26,366 nucleotides of DNA, from contig JANOXL010000077.1 of the NCBI GenBank assembly GCA_031418395.1, positions 1 through 26,366 on the forward strand, written 5' to 3'. Position 1 is the first letter of the stretch. Every line of letters starts with the position of its first letter. Position numbers and translations under genes: made by a program. Below the pieces are notes generated by a model. It was not told the DNA's origin and made no database searches. It saw only the letters and a program-made list of their open reading frames with translations. Shown here one piece after another: positions 1-8,084 of this stretch. Source of the DNA: JANYCG01 sp031418395. GTDB lineage: Bacteria; Pseudomonadota; Gammaproteobacteria; Burkholderiales; Burkholderiaceae_C.

Positions 1-6
1 GACCAT
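1..6 (-). CDS. Start of next nitrate-operon gene (probably nrtB permease), partial
   Basis: Only the first two codons (ATG GTC on the minus strand) lie inside the window. The start is supported by an AGGAG ribosome binding site six bases upstream of the ATG, and by its place 48 bases after the nrtA stop on the same strand. In nitrate/bicarbonate/cyanate ABC operons the gene after the binding protein normally encodes the NrtB-type membrane permease. That identity is inferred from context; no protein sequence is visible to confirm it. Confidence 0.45.
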
Positions 7-54
7 GGTGGGCTCCTGTTCAATCAAAAGTGTTGGCGCGGCCAGGGCGTGGCG

Positions 55-1359
55 TCAAGCGGCAGGGCCCGTTATTTTGAAGCTGTCGGCGTATTTTTTC
101 GGGTCTTTGCCGTCCCACACCACGCCATCCATCAGCTTGGACGTGCGCAGTAGGTCCCGTGGCACAGGCGCTTTGGCGGCGGTGGCGGCTTGTTTGTACA
201 AGTCGATTTGCGTGACCTGTTTGGCCACAGCCAGGTAGTCCGGGTGGTTTTTGAGCAAACCCCAGCGCTTGTGTTGGGTCATGAACCACATGCCGTCGGA
301 GAGATAAGGCATATTGACCGCGCCGTCGTTGTAGAACTTCATGAAGTTCGGGTCGTCCCAGGTTTTGCCCAGACCGTTTTGGTAACGCCCCAGAATGCGC
401 TGGTTGATCACGTCCACACTGGTGTTCACGTAACTTTTGTCGGCAATCGTCTCGGCCATCTTGCTTTTGTTTTGCAGGCCGCCGTCGATCCAGCGGCCTG
501 CTTCAATGATGGCGGCGGTGACGGCCCGGCAGGTGTTGGGGTACTTTTTGGCGAAGTCACCCGTGGTGGCGAGCACTTTTTCGGGATGGTCTTTCCAGTT
601 GTCCTGGGTGGTCTGCGCCGTGATGCCAATGCCATCAGCGATGGCGCGGTGGTTCCAGGGCTCACCCACGCAGTAGCCGTCCATGTTGCCCACGCGCATG
701 TTGGCCACCATTTGCGGCGGCGGCACGGTGATGACCTTGGCGTCTTTGATCGGGTTGACGCCATGTGCGGCCAGCCAGTAATACAGCCACATGGCGTGAG
801 TGCCGGTGGGGAAGGTCTGGGCGAAGGTGTACTCCTGTCCTGGTGGGCGCTTTTCATTGGCCATCAGTTTGGCCAGGCTCGGGCCATCCACTGCGCCTTT
901 GTCCGCGAGTTTTTTGGAAAGTGTGATGGCTTGGCCGTTGTGGTTGAGCGTCATCAGCACGGCCATGTCTTTTTTACTGCCACCAATGCCCAGATGCGAG
1001 CCGTAGGCCATGCCCAACAGCATGTGGGTGAAGTCGTTTTCACCGCTGATGACTTTGTCGCGAATGCTGGCCCAACTCGATTCTTTCGAGGGCACGATCT
1101 TCACACCGTATTTTTTGTCGATGCCCAGCACTGAGGCCATGACAATGCTGGCGCAATCGGTCAACGGGATGAAGCCGATCTTGACTTCTTCTTTCTCCGG
1201 CTTGTCAGACCCTTGGGCGTAGACGGCTGCGCGCAGGGCCGGGTCGATCACCAGGGCGCCAGCGGCGGCGGATTGAATCAGGTGGCGGCGGCTAATGCGG
1301 GGCTCCTTTGTCGTGTCAAGGGTGTGCCCAAGAGCGGGCGTCGGAAGAATTGAGTTCAC
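55..1359 (-). CDS. nrtA: NrtA/CmpA-family nitrate ABC transporter substrate-binding protein, Tat-exported
   Basis: This 434-residue periplasmic binding protein should capture nitrate (possibly nitrite) and pass it to an NrtB/NrtC-type ABC permease for assimilation. The reading frame extends upstream, but I chose the GTG at 1359: AGGA sits seven bases before it, the leader RNA structures lie outside it, and it puts a signal peptide at the N-terminus. The signal has a twin-arginine pair at about residues 24-25 (SRRHLIQSA), an Ala-rich hydrophobic stretch and a likely cleavage after VYA near residue 48, which suggests Tat export. The mature part has NrtA/CmpA-family features such as the GFIPLTDCAS stretch, GIDKKYGVKI and the GYCVGEPWNH motif of the ligand pocket. 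Family recognition is firm. Nitrate rather than bicarbonate or cyanate is inferred from the adjacent nasT and the ANTAR leader. Confidence 0.88.
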   Translation of the reverse strand: MNSILPTPALGHTLDTTKEPRISRRHLIQSAAAGALVIDPALRAAVYAQGSDKPEKEEVKIGFIPLTDCASIVMASVLGIDKKYGVKIVPSKESSWASIRDKVISGENDFTHMLLGMAYGSHLGIGGSKKDMAVLMTLNHNGQAITLSKKLADKGAVDGPSLAKLMANEKRPPGQEYTFAQTFPTGTHAMWLYYWLAAHGVNPIKDAKVITVPPPQMVANMRVGNMDGYCVGEPWNHRAIADGIGITAQTTQDNWKDHPEKVLATTGDFAKKYPNTCRAVTAAIIEAGRWIDGGLQNKSKMAETIADKSYVNTSVDVINQRILGRYQNGLGKTWDDPNFMKFYNDGAVNMPYLSDGMWFMTQHKRWGLLKNHPDYLAVAKQVTQIDLYKQAATAAKAPVPRDLLRTSKLMDGVVWDGKDPKKYADSFKITGPAA

Positions 1360-1397
1360 GATGAAGTCCTTTGAAAACGACGATGCAAAAAATGAAC

Positions 1398-1460
1398 AAA
1401 AAAAGGCGTCCACATCAGGTTGCAGAGCGCTTGGCCGCACTGCAACTGGATGGGGACGCC
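1398..1460 (-). terminator. Intrinsic terminator (attenuator) in the nrtA leader
   Basis: Read on the minus strand, an arm GGCGTCC (1454-1460) pairs perfectly with GGACGCC (1405-1411) and is followed at once by seven U residues (1398-1404). An inner seven-pair stem, GTTGCAG/CTGCAAC (1440-1446 with 1419-1425), extends the hairpin. The structure lies 39 bases upstream of the nrtA GTG and downstream of the sigma-54 promoter, so it would stop transcription before nrtA. Its 5' arm overlaps the second ANTAR hairpin (1454-1467), so the two cannot form together. This is the arrangement expected of an antitermination switch. Confidence 0.8.
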
Positions 1461-1504
1461 GTTGTCCTTGTTTGATTTGCGCCACCCGCCATTGGGTGGT
1501 GCGC
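1454..1504 (-). ncRNA. Two-hairpin ANTAR target RNA in the nrtA leader
   Basis: On the minus strand the first hairpin (1504-1479) has a CACCC/GGGTG stem continued past a two-base bulge by GCGC/GCGC, closing the six-base loop AATGGC. After an 11-base linker the second hairpin (1467-1454) is a GGAC/GTCC stem closing the six-base loop AACGGC. Both loops have A at position 1 and G at position 4, the known signature of RNAs bound by ANTAR-domain antiterminators. The second hairpin uses the bases that otherwise form the 5' arm of the terminator. Binding by the neighbouring NasT would therefore favour read-through into nrtA. The structure is read from the sequence; NasT binding is inference from the family. 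Confidence 0.78.
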
Positions 1505-1539
1505 ATCAATTGACCGTCATTGGTCTTGTCATGAATTAC

Positions 1540-1554
1540 GCAAGTGTCATGCCA
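1540..1554 (-). promoter_or_regulatory. Sigma-54 (-24/-12) promoter of the nitrate operon
   Basis: The minus-strand sequence TGGCATGACACTTGC matches the sigma-54 consensus TGGCAC-N5-TTGC, with the essential GG and GC ten bases apart. The predicted start is near 1528, about 24 bases before the first leader hairpin. Sigma-54 promoters need an activator; two NtrC-like sites lie just upstream. This indicates nitrogen-limitation control of nitrate uptake. Confidence 0.75.
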
Positions 1555-1584
1555 GGTTGTTCTGTGCATTCCGATGAAATATCA

Positions 1585-1599
1585 GCACCAGTTTTGTGC
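1585..1599 (-). promoter_or_regulatory. NtrC-type enhancer site
   Basis: GCACCAGTTTTGTGC (plus strand) has the GCAC-N7-GTGC dyad of NtrC sites. Its centre is about 64 bases upstream of the predicted sigma-54 start, and it lies between nasT and the promoter. NtrC is the usual activator of nitrogen-assimilation sigma-54 promoters. Confidence 0.6.
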
Positions 1600-1602
1600 G
1601 CT

Positions 1603-1617
1603 GCACCAAAATAAGCC
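1603..1617 (-). promoter_or_regulatory. Possible second, weaker NtrC site
   Basis: A good GCAC half-site at 1603-1606 is paired with a degenerate second half at the right spacing. It is centred about 18 bases from the stronger site. NtrC usually binds paired sites cooperatively, which is the main reason for listing it. Confidence 0.35.
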
Positions 1618-1633
1618 AGCACGCTGCATCAAT

Positions 1634-2254
1634 TCACCCTAAGAGATCCGCCACATCGAGCATTCGCTGGGCTACTTCGACCAGCTTGAGGTTTTTGTCC
1701 ATGGCCGTTTTACGCATCTTTTCGAAGGCGGCTTGCTCGCTGAGTTGCTGGCGTTGCATCAAGAGGCCCTTGGCGCGGTCGATCAATTTGCGGCCTTGCA
1801 GCTCAGTTTTGACATCGGCCAATTCATTGCGCAGAGCTTGCTCGTGTTGAAACCGCGCCATTGCCACGTCCAGGATGGGGCGAATCCGCTCATTGGACAA
1901 ACCGGCAACGATGTAGGTGGTGACACCTGCGGCAAAGGCTTGTGCAGCGTGAGAGGCGTCGTCGGTGAACATCACAATCGGGCGGCGTTCATCGCGCGTG
2001 GCCAACACCACGTGCTCCAGCGCGTCGCGTGCCGTGCTTTGGGCATCGACAATCACCATGTCCGGTTGCAATTGCGCCAAGCGCTCCTGCAGGTACATAT
2101 CGCCCGGCAGCACAGCGATGAGGTTGTAACCGTTCTCCAGCAGGCCGATTCTCAGGCTGCGCGAACGCTTGGCCTGCGCTACCAGAGCCGTGTCGGTCTG
2201 CTCGCCCACGCCGAGGTCAGGCGCAATCACAACGATTCTCAAACTTTCAGTCAT
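1634..2254 (-). CDS. nasT: ANTAR-domain antiterminator, NasT type
   Basis: The 206-residue cytoplasmic RNA-binding regulator has a response-regulator-like N-terminal domain (about residues 5-130) and a C-terminal ANTAR domain (about 140-203) with the typical KLIDRAKGLLM stretch. Such proteins bind paired hexaloop hairpins in leader RNAs and prevent terminator formation; a matching leader lies just downstream, before nrtA. The receiver is degenerate. Asp70 sits at the phospho-acceptor position (MVIVDAQS), but there is only one acidic residue near residue 13, the conserved Lys is replaced (TYIVAGLS), and the first helix region is longer than usual. Phosphorylation control is therefore doubtful. 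I chose ATG 2254 because the longer frame to 2329 runs into the divergent tsaD start. There is no clear ribosome binding site. No NasS sensor gene is adjacent. Confidence 0.85.
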   Translation of the reverse strand: MTESLRIVVIAPDLGVGEQTDTALVAQAKRSRSLRIGLLENGYNLIAVLPGDMYLQERLAQLQPDMVIVDAQSTARDALEHVVLATRDERRPIVMFTDDASHAAQAFAAGVTTYIVAGLSNERIRPILDVAMARFQHEQALRNELADVKTELQGRKLIDRAKGLLMQRQQLSEQAAFEKMRKTAMDKNLKLVEVAQRMLDVADLLG

Positions 2255-2322
2255 GCAACGACAAACGCAATATTCGGGCCAGAACGGATGCGCCTGGAGG
2301 TAAAGCTCTAAACTTGCGGCCC

Positions 2323-3375
2323 ATGACACAACCCATCCTGGTGCTGGGCATCGAATCCAGCTGCGACGAAACCGGCGTGGCCCTGGTGCGCACTACAGCT
2401 CAGGGCGCGCCGGTGCTGCTGGCCCATGCCTTGTACAGCCAGGTTGAGATGCACCAGGCCTACGGCGGCGTGGTGCCGGAGCTGGCCAGCCGTGACCATA
2501 TTCGCCGCGTCTTGCCGTTGACTCAGCAGGTGCTGGCGCAGGCGGGTTGCGGTATCAAAGAGATCGACGTGCTGGCCTTCACGCGCGGCCCGGGGCTTGC
2601 CGGGGCGCTCCTGGTGGGCGCCGGTGCGGCCTGTGCGATGGCTGCGGCGCTACACAAACCGGTGCTCGGAGTCCACCATTTGGAGGGGCATTTGTTGTCG
2701 CCTTTTTTGAGTGCTGACCCGCCGCAGTTTCCGTTTGTGGCTCTGTTGGTTTCGGGAGGGCACACCCAGTTGATGCGGGTCGACGCGGTTGGCAGCTACG
2801 AACTGTTGGGCGAAACGATTGACGACGCCGCTGGCGAAGCCTTTGACAAATCTGCCAAACTGATGGGCCTGGGTTATCCCGGCGGGCCCGCGTTGTCGCG
2901 GATGGCTGAGCAAGGCGATGCAGCAGCGTTTAAATTGCCTCGGCCCTTGCTGCACAGCGGGAATCTGGATTTTTCTTTCGCGGGCCTGAAAACTGCGGTG
3001 ATGGTGCAGGCCCAGAAACTCGGTGCTGCGCTGGAAAACCGCAAAGCCGATTTGGCAGCTTCGGTGGAGGCGGCGATAGTGGAGGTGTTGCTGAAAAAAT
3101 CGCTCAAAGCCCTGGAGCAGACTGGGCTGAAGCGGCTGGTGGTGGCCGGTGGCGTCGGCGCCAATTGCCGGCTTCGGCAAGATCTCAATGCCGCCTGCGC
3201 GCAGCGCGGCATTCGGGTGCATTACCCCGAGTTGCATTTCTGCTCCGACAACGGCGCGATGATCGCCATGGCCGCTGCCATGCGCCTGCAGTCTGGCATT
3301 GAAAGCGCCAACACGGCTTACGCTTTTGACGTGAAGCCGCGTTGGGGCCTGGATCAGATCAGCCTGGGAGGCTGA
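2323..3375 (+). CDS. tsaD: tRNA N6-threonylcarbamoyladenosine (t6A) synthesis protein TsaD
   Basis: TsaD, working with TsaB and TsaE, transfers threonylcarbamoyl to A37 of tRNAs reading ANN codons. The 350-residue protein is near the usual length (337-350). It shows the N-terminal LGIESSCDETG, the metal-binding HxxxH within HHLEGH (His119 and His123), LVSGGHTQL, DFSFAGLKTA, VAGGVGANCRLR, and the C-terminal FCSDNGAMIA with its metal-binding Asp. The start is ambiguous. The ATG at 2323 agrees with the family N-terminus but has no ribosome binding site at normal spacing; GGAGGT at 2296-2301 is 21 bases away, and an in-frame TTG lies at 2314. A TAAACT -10-like box at 2309-2314 would give a near-leaderless message. 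It is divergent from nasT and convergent with hsp20, 19 bases away. Confidence 0.95.
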   Translation: MTQPILVLGIESSCDETGVALVRTTAQGAPVLLAHALYSQVEMHQAYGGVVPELASRDHIRRVLPLTQQVLAQAGCGIKEIDVLAFTRGPGLAGALLVGAGAACAMAAALHKPVLGVHHLEGHLLSPFLSADPPQFPFVALLVSGGHTQLMRVDAVGSYELLGETIDDAAGEAFDKSAKLMGLGYPGGPALSRMAEQGDAAAFKLPRPLLHSGNLDFSFAGLKTAVMVQAQKLGAALENRKADLAASVEAAIVEVLLKKSLKALEQTGLKRLVVAGGVGANCRLRQDLNAACAQRGIRVHYPELHFCSDNGAMIAMAAAMRLQSGIESANTAYAFDVKPRWGLDQISLGG

Positions 3376-3394
3376 TCCAAAGCGTCCTTACAGC

Positions 3395-3787
3395 TTACTG
3401 GACAGCCAGTTCCGTCACTGCACTGACAACGACTTTTTTCGCCAGCTTCAAGGTCAACACGCCATTGTCGAGTTTGGCCTCGCTGCCCGCCGCGTCAATG
3501 TCTTGCGGCAACTCGTAAGCTGCCTTGTACTGGCGCGGCGCACCCTCTTTGACGCCGATGCGCACCACCGCGCCTTCGATCCCAATGGTCAACTGGTCTT
3601 TGGCGATGCCGGGCACGTCAAAGCTGAGGGTGAATGATTTGTCGTCCTGTTCAAAGTTGCCGGCGTTTTGGCGCGTCGCCGTCAGGGTGTCGTCCAAGAA
3701 ACGCTCCAGCGAGCGGCCGACGGGTAAATTTCCGGGGGCGTAGGCATAACGACGCAGGCTGGGCAGGGTGTGTGAAGCAAAAAACAT
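3395..3787 (-). CDS. Hsp20/alpha-crystallin family small heat-shock protein
   Basis: A 130-residue ATP-independent chaperone that should hold unfolding proteins during stress. The alpha-crystallin domain spans about residues 45-120, with FDVPGIAKDQL near its start and the conserved LDNGVLTLKLAKK at its end (A-x-x-x-NGVL type). The N-terminal arm is short and the C-terminus (TELAVQ) lacks a clear I-x-I motif, so large oligomers may be less stable than in classical IbpA-type proteins. The chosen ATG at 3787 has AGGAG six bases upstream; the frame extends further upstream without support. I looked for a sigma-32 promoter upstream and found only a CTTGAA without a convincing -10 partner. Confidence 0.88.
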   Translation of the reverse strand: MFFASHTLPSLRRYAYAPGNLPVGRSLERFLDDTLTATRQNAGNFEQDDKSFTLSFDVPGIAKDQLTIGIEGAVVRIGVKEGAPRQYKAAYELPQDIDAAGSEAKLDNGVLTLKLAKKVVVSAVTELAVQ

Positions 3788-4111
3788 GGAAAACTCCTGG
3801 TGGATTTTGCGGCTCGCACAGTGTTTGCCGCATGCTTCCAATCTGCGATTCTTCGGCGGCAATTCAAGAGATTCTGCGAATGTTTATTGTTTCGCCAGCG
3901 CCCTTGAAATCTCGCCGGTCGGGGCTATTTGTTAGCGCTGTCCGCAGGCGAGGTCACCAGTCAACGCGCCGATCAGTCCGAGGCTGCGCTATAATCCCGT
4001 GGTTTTGCGTCTTGTAGGTTAGCCCACAGACGCTCAACACACGCCGGGGCAGTTCCAGCACCGTGCGCAAGTTCACCAACGGACGGTAAGTCCAGACTCA
4101 CAGGAAATTGC
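3788..4111. other. Intergenic region between hsp20 and rpsO (divergent control region)
   Basis: These 324 bases hold no gene I can support. They should carry the hsp20 promoter (minus strand) and the rpsO promoter and leader (plus strand). On the plus strand there is a possible upstream sigma-70 promoter, TTGAAA (3904-3909), 16-base spacer, TATTTG (3926-3931), and a perfect TATAAT at 3990-3995. The leader contains a GCGTCT/AGACGC hairpin (4007-4033) and a short GGAC/GTCC hairpin (4081-4093) just before the rpsO ribosome binding site. Short reading frames here have no ribosome binding site or recognisable sequence. Confidence 0.6.
3990..3995 (+). promoter_or_regulatory. -10 box of the rpsO promoter
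   Basis: A perfect TATAAT 117 bases upstream of the rpsO start. No good TTGACA lies at the matching -35 position, so strength and exact start are uncertain. The start would be near 4002, giving a leader of about 110 bases. Confidence 0.5.
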
Positions 4112-4378
4112 ATGATTGCATCCAGCATTAAAGCCGCTGTCGTCAAAGACAACGCACGCCAGGCCGGTGACACCGGTAGCCCCGAAGTTCAGGTTGCGCT
4201 TTTGACCGCGCGTATCAATGAACTCACGCCGCACTTCAAAACCCATGCCAAAGACCACCATGGTCGCCGTGGTTTGCTGCGTATGGTGAGCCGCCGCCGC
4301 AAGCTGCTCGACTACCTGCGCAGCAAAGACGCTGACCGCTACACCGCGCTGATCGGCAAACTCAATCTACGTAAATAA
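4112..4378 (+). CDS. rpsO: 30S ribosomal protein S15
   Basis: The 88-residue protein has the family's normal length and sequence throughout: GDTGSPEVQVALLT, the INELTPHFK helix, KDHHGRRGLLRMVSRRRKLLDYL and a basic C-terminus. S15 binds the three-way junction of 16S rRNA helices 20-22 early in assembly of the small subunit platform. The ATG at 4112 follows AGGA by six bases. In many bacteria S15 represses its own synthesis by binding its leader RNA; a structured leader of about 110 bases is present, but the fold does not obviously match the E. coli pseudoknot. pnp follows 294 bases downstream on the same strand, the standard rpsO-pnp arrangement. Confidence 0.97.
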   Translation: MIASSIKAAVVKDNARQAGDTGSPEVQVALLTARINELTPHFKTHAKDHHGRRGLLRMVSRRRKLLDYLRSKDADRYTALIGKLNLRK

Positions 4379-4399
4379 GCGTAGATTCCAAAAAACAAG

Positions 4400-4452
4400 C
4401 GCCTGGCCCCTGACCTGAAGGTTGACCTTCAAACAGTGCGTCAGGCGTTTGA
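4400..4452 (+). terminator. Stem-loop after rpsO (possible weak terminator or processing site)
   Basis: AAGCGCCTG near 4400 can pair with CAGGCGTTT near 4443-4451 (nine pairs, one G-U). An inner TGAAGG/CCTTCA stem closes a TTGA tetraloop. Only three U residues follow the outer stem, so termination would be partial at best. It resembles the rpsO-pnp spacer of other bacteria, where some transcription stops and the rest reads into pnp. Confidence 0.4.
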
Positions 4453-4487
4453 CATTCGGAAGCAACCAAAACGGAGCGAAGCTGTGT

Positions 4488-4535
4488 CATTCCAACTGAA
4501 TTCCACCCCTTGCGGTGGTGAATTCATCTGGAATG
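4488..4535 (+). promoter_or_regulatory. Long hairpin upstream of pnp, candidate RNase III processing site
   Basis: CATTCCA (4488-4494) pairs with TGGAATG (4529-4535). Inside, TGAATTC pairs with GAATTCA and CCACC with GGTGG, closing a six-base loop. This gives about 19 base pairs interrupted only by one internal mismatch pair and a small bulge. In E. coli, RNase III cuts a comparable duplex in the pnp leader and PNPase then degrades it to repress its own synthesis. The same role here is inference from position and shape. Confidence 0.6.
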
Positions 4536-4587
4536 GCATCGTGTTCTGTGCGGTATATCCGGGCCAGGGTGAGGTGGCCAACCTCCC

Positions 4588-4608
4588 AAGCTTCAAAACC
4601 AGAAGCTT
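4588..4608 (+). other. Small perfect hairpin before pnp
   Basis: AAGCTTC (4588-4594) pairs perfectly with GAAGCTT (4602-4608) across a seven-base loop, followed by a U/C-rich run. It sits 65 bases before pnp. It may be part of the pnp leader control or a weak terminator; the pairing is mostly A-T, so I do not call it a strong terminator. Confidence 0.4.
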
Positions 4609-4672
4609 TCTTTCCTAACGCCAAGCAACGCCGAACAACGGCACGTAACGCTAAACAAGCCAGGAGAACACC

Positions 4673-6916
<2,244 letters not shown>

Positions 6917-7040
6917 TAGAAGGTAAAATTCGATATTTAGTGGTTATTTTGTATAATAAATTGACTTATTTGTAGACAAATAAAATATAAATATTGTAGC
7001 AATAAAGCCATTAATTACGAGACCTAGTACCTTAATTCAA
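6917..7040 (+). other. AT-rich gap with possible promoter and palindrome upstream of the quinone oxidoreductase gene
   Basis: This 124-base gap is far more AT-rich than its neighbours. TTGACT at 6961-6966 followed by TATAAA at 6986-6991 (19-base spacer) is a possible promoter for the downstream gene. A perfect eight-base palindrome, TTATTTGT-AG-ACAAATAA (6966-6983), lies between the two boxes, where a repressor would block RNA polymerase. The right part (6997-7027) resembles an element at 25004-25034. No strong terminator for pnp is visible. Confidence 0.45.
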
Positions 7041-8051
7041 ATGCAAGCAATAGCGATAGAAAAATATGGTGCGCCAGAGGTGCTGGTCGCAACTGAGCGC
7101 CCAGTGCCTGTGGCAAGTGCGGGTGAGTTGCTGATACGTGTTGCGGCCAGCGGGGTGAATCGCCCCGACGTGTTGCAGCGTACTGGCAACTACCCAGTGC
7201 CGTCGGGGGCATCGGACTTGCCTGGCCTCGAAGTGGCGGGTGTGGTCGAAAGCGGCGACGCTGCAGCCATGGCGGCAGCGGGTTTCAAAATTGGCGACCG
7301 GGTGTGTGCGCTCGTCGCAGGCGGTGGCTATGCTCAGTTTTGTGTAGCGCCTATCGCCCAGTGCTTGACCTCTCCAGCTAACTTGACGGATATTGAAGCG
7401 GCTTCGCTGCCGGAGACTTTCTTCACTGTGTGGAGCAATGTGTATGACCGCGCACGTCTGCAAAAGGGCGAAACCTTATTGATTCAAGGTGGCTCCAGCG
7501 GCATTGGCGTCACCGCGATTGCAATGGCTAAAGCCTTGGGTTCCACGGTGATTGTCACGGCGGGCAGCGATGAAAAATGCGCCGCTTGTTTGGCCATCGG
7601 TGCCGACCACGCCATCAATTACAAGACCCATGATTTCGCCGAAGAAGTCAAGCGCATTACGGGTGGAAAAGGCGTGGATGTGGTGCTAGACATGGTCGCC
7701 GGCGCGTATGTGGCGCGTGAAATTGACTGCCTCGCAGAAGACGGTCGCCTGGCCATCATCGCGGTGCAAGGCGGCATCAAAAGCGAGATGAATGCCGGCC
7801 TGGTGCTGCGCAAACGCCTGCAGATTACCGGCTCCACACTGCGTCCGCGCCCGGTGGCGTTCAAAGCCAAGATTGCCCAGGCCTTGAAGCAACACGTTTG
7901 GCCGCTGATTGAAAGCGGCGCGGTCAAGCCGGTGATTTTCAAAACCTTTGACGCTGTGGGTGACGCTACAGGCTCAGGTGCGGCACAAGCACACACCCTC
8001 ATGGAATCCAATCAACACATCGGCAAGATCGTGTTGACCTGGAAACACTGA
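7041..8051 (+). CDS. NAD(P)H quinone oxidoreductase, PIG3 type (zinc-free MDR family)
   Basis: The 336-residue cytosolic protein belongs to the medium-chain dehydrogenase/reductase family, quinone oxidoreductase branch. It has the N-terminal GroES-like fold with GVNRPDVLQR and LPGLEVAGVV, and the nucleotide-binding motif GGSSGIG at residues 150-156, giving NAD(P)H binding. The zinc-ligand cysteines of alcohol dehydrogenases are missing, as is normal for this branch. It should reduce small quinones with NAD(P)H, but the natural substrate is unknown. The ATG at 7041 has no clear ribosome binding site, although the protein begins as expected for the family. tpiA follows after 33 bases, so co-transcription is likely. 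Confidence 0.88.
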   Translation: MQAIAIEKYGAPEVLVATERPVPVASAGELLIRVAASGVNRPDVLQRTGNYPVPSGASDLPGLEVAGVVESGDAAAMAAAGFKIGDRVCALVAGGGYAQFCVAPIAQCLTSPANLTDIEAASLPETFFTVWSNVYDRARLQKGETLLIQGGSSGIGVTAIAMAKALGSTVIVTAGSDEKCAACLAIGADHAINYKTHDFAEEVKRITGGKGVDVVLDMVAGAYVAREIDCLAEDGRLAIIAVQGGIKSEMNAGLVLRKRLQITGSTLRPRPVAFKAKIAQALKQHVWPLIESGAVKPVIFKTFDAVGDATGSGAAQAHTLMESNQHIGKIVLTWKH

Positions 8052-8084
8052 GCCCGAATTGAAGTCAAACGCTGTAACAAAGTC

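Noticed and set aside
190..1134. Plus-strand reading frame of 314 codons opposite nrtA
   Set aside because: It is a shadow of nrtA: no ribosome binding site, no recognisable domain, and the composition expected from the complement of a GC-rich gene.
3838..3875. Sigma-32 promoter or CIRCE element for hsp20
   Set aside because: A CTTGAA is present on the minus strand, but no CCCCAT-like -10 lies at the right distance. TTAGCGCTG near 3931 is only a poor half of a CIRCE dyad.
4436..4618. 60-codon frame between rpsO and pnp
   Set aside because: It starts at GTG without a ribosome binding site and runs through the RNA hairpins, which explain the sequence better.
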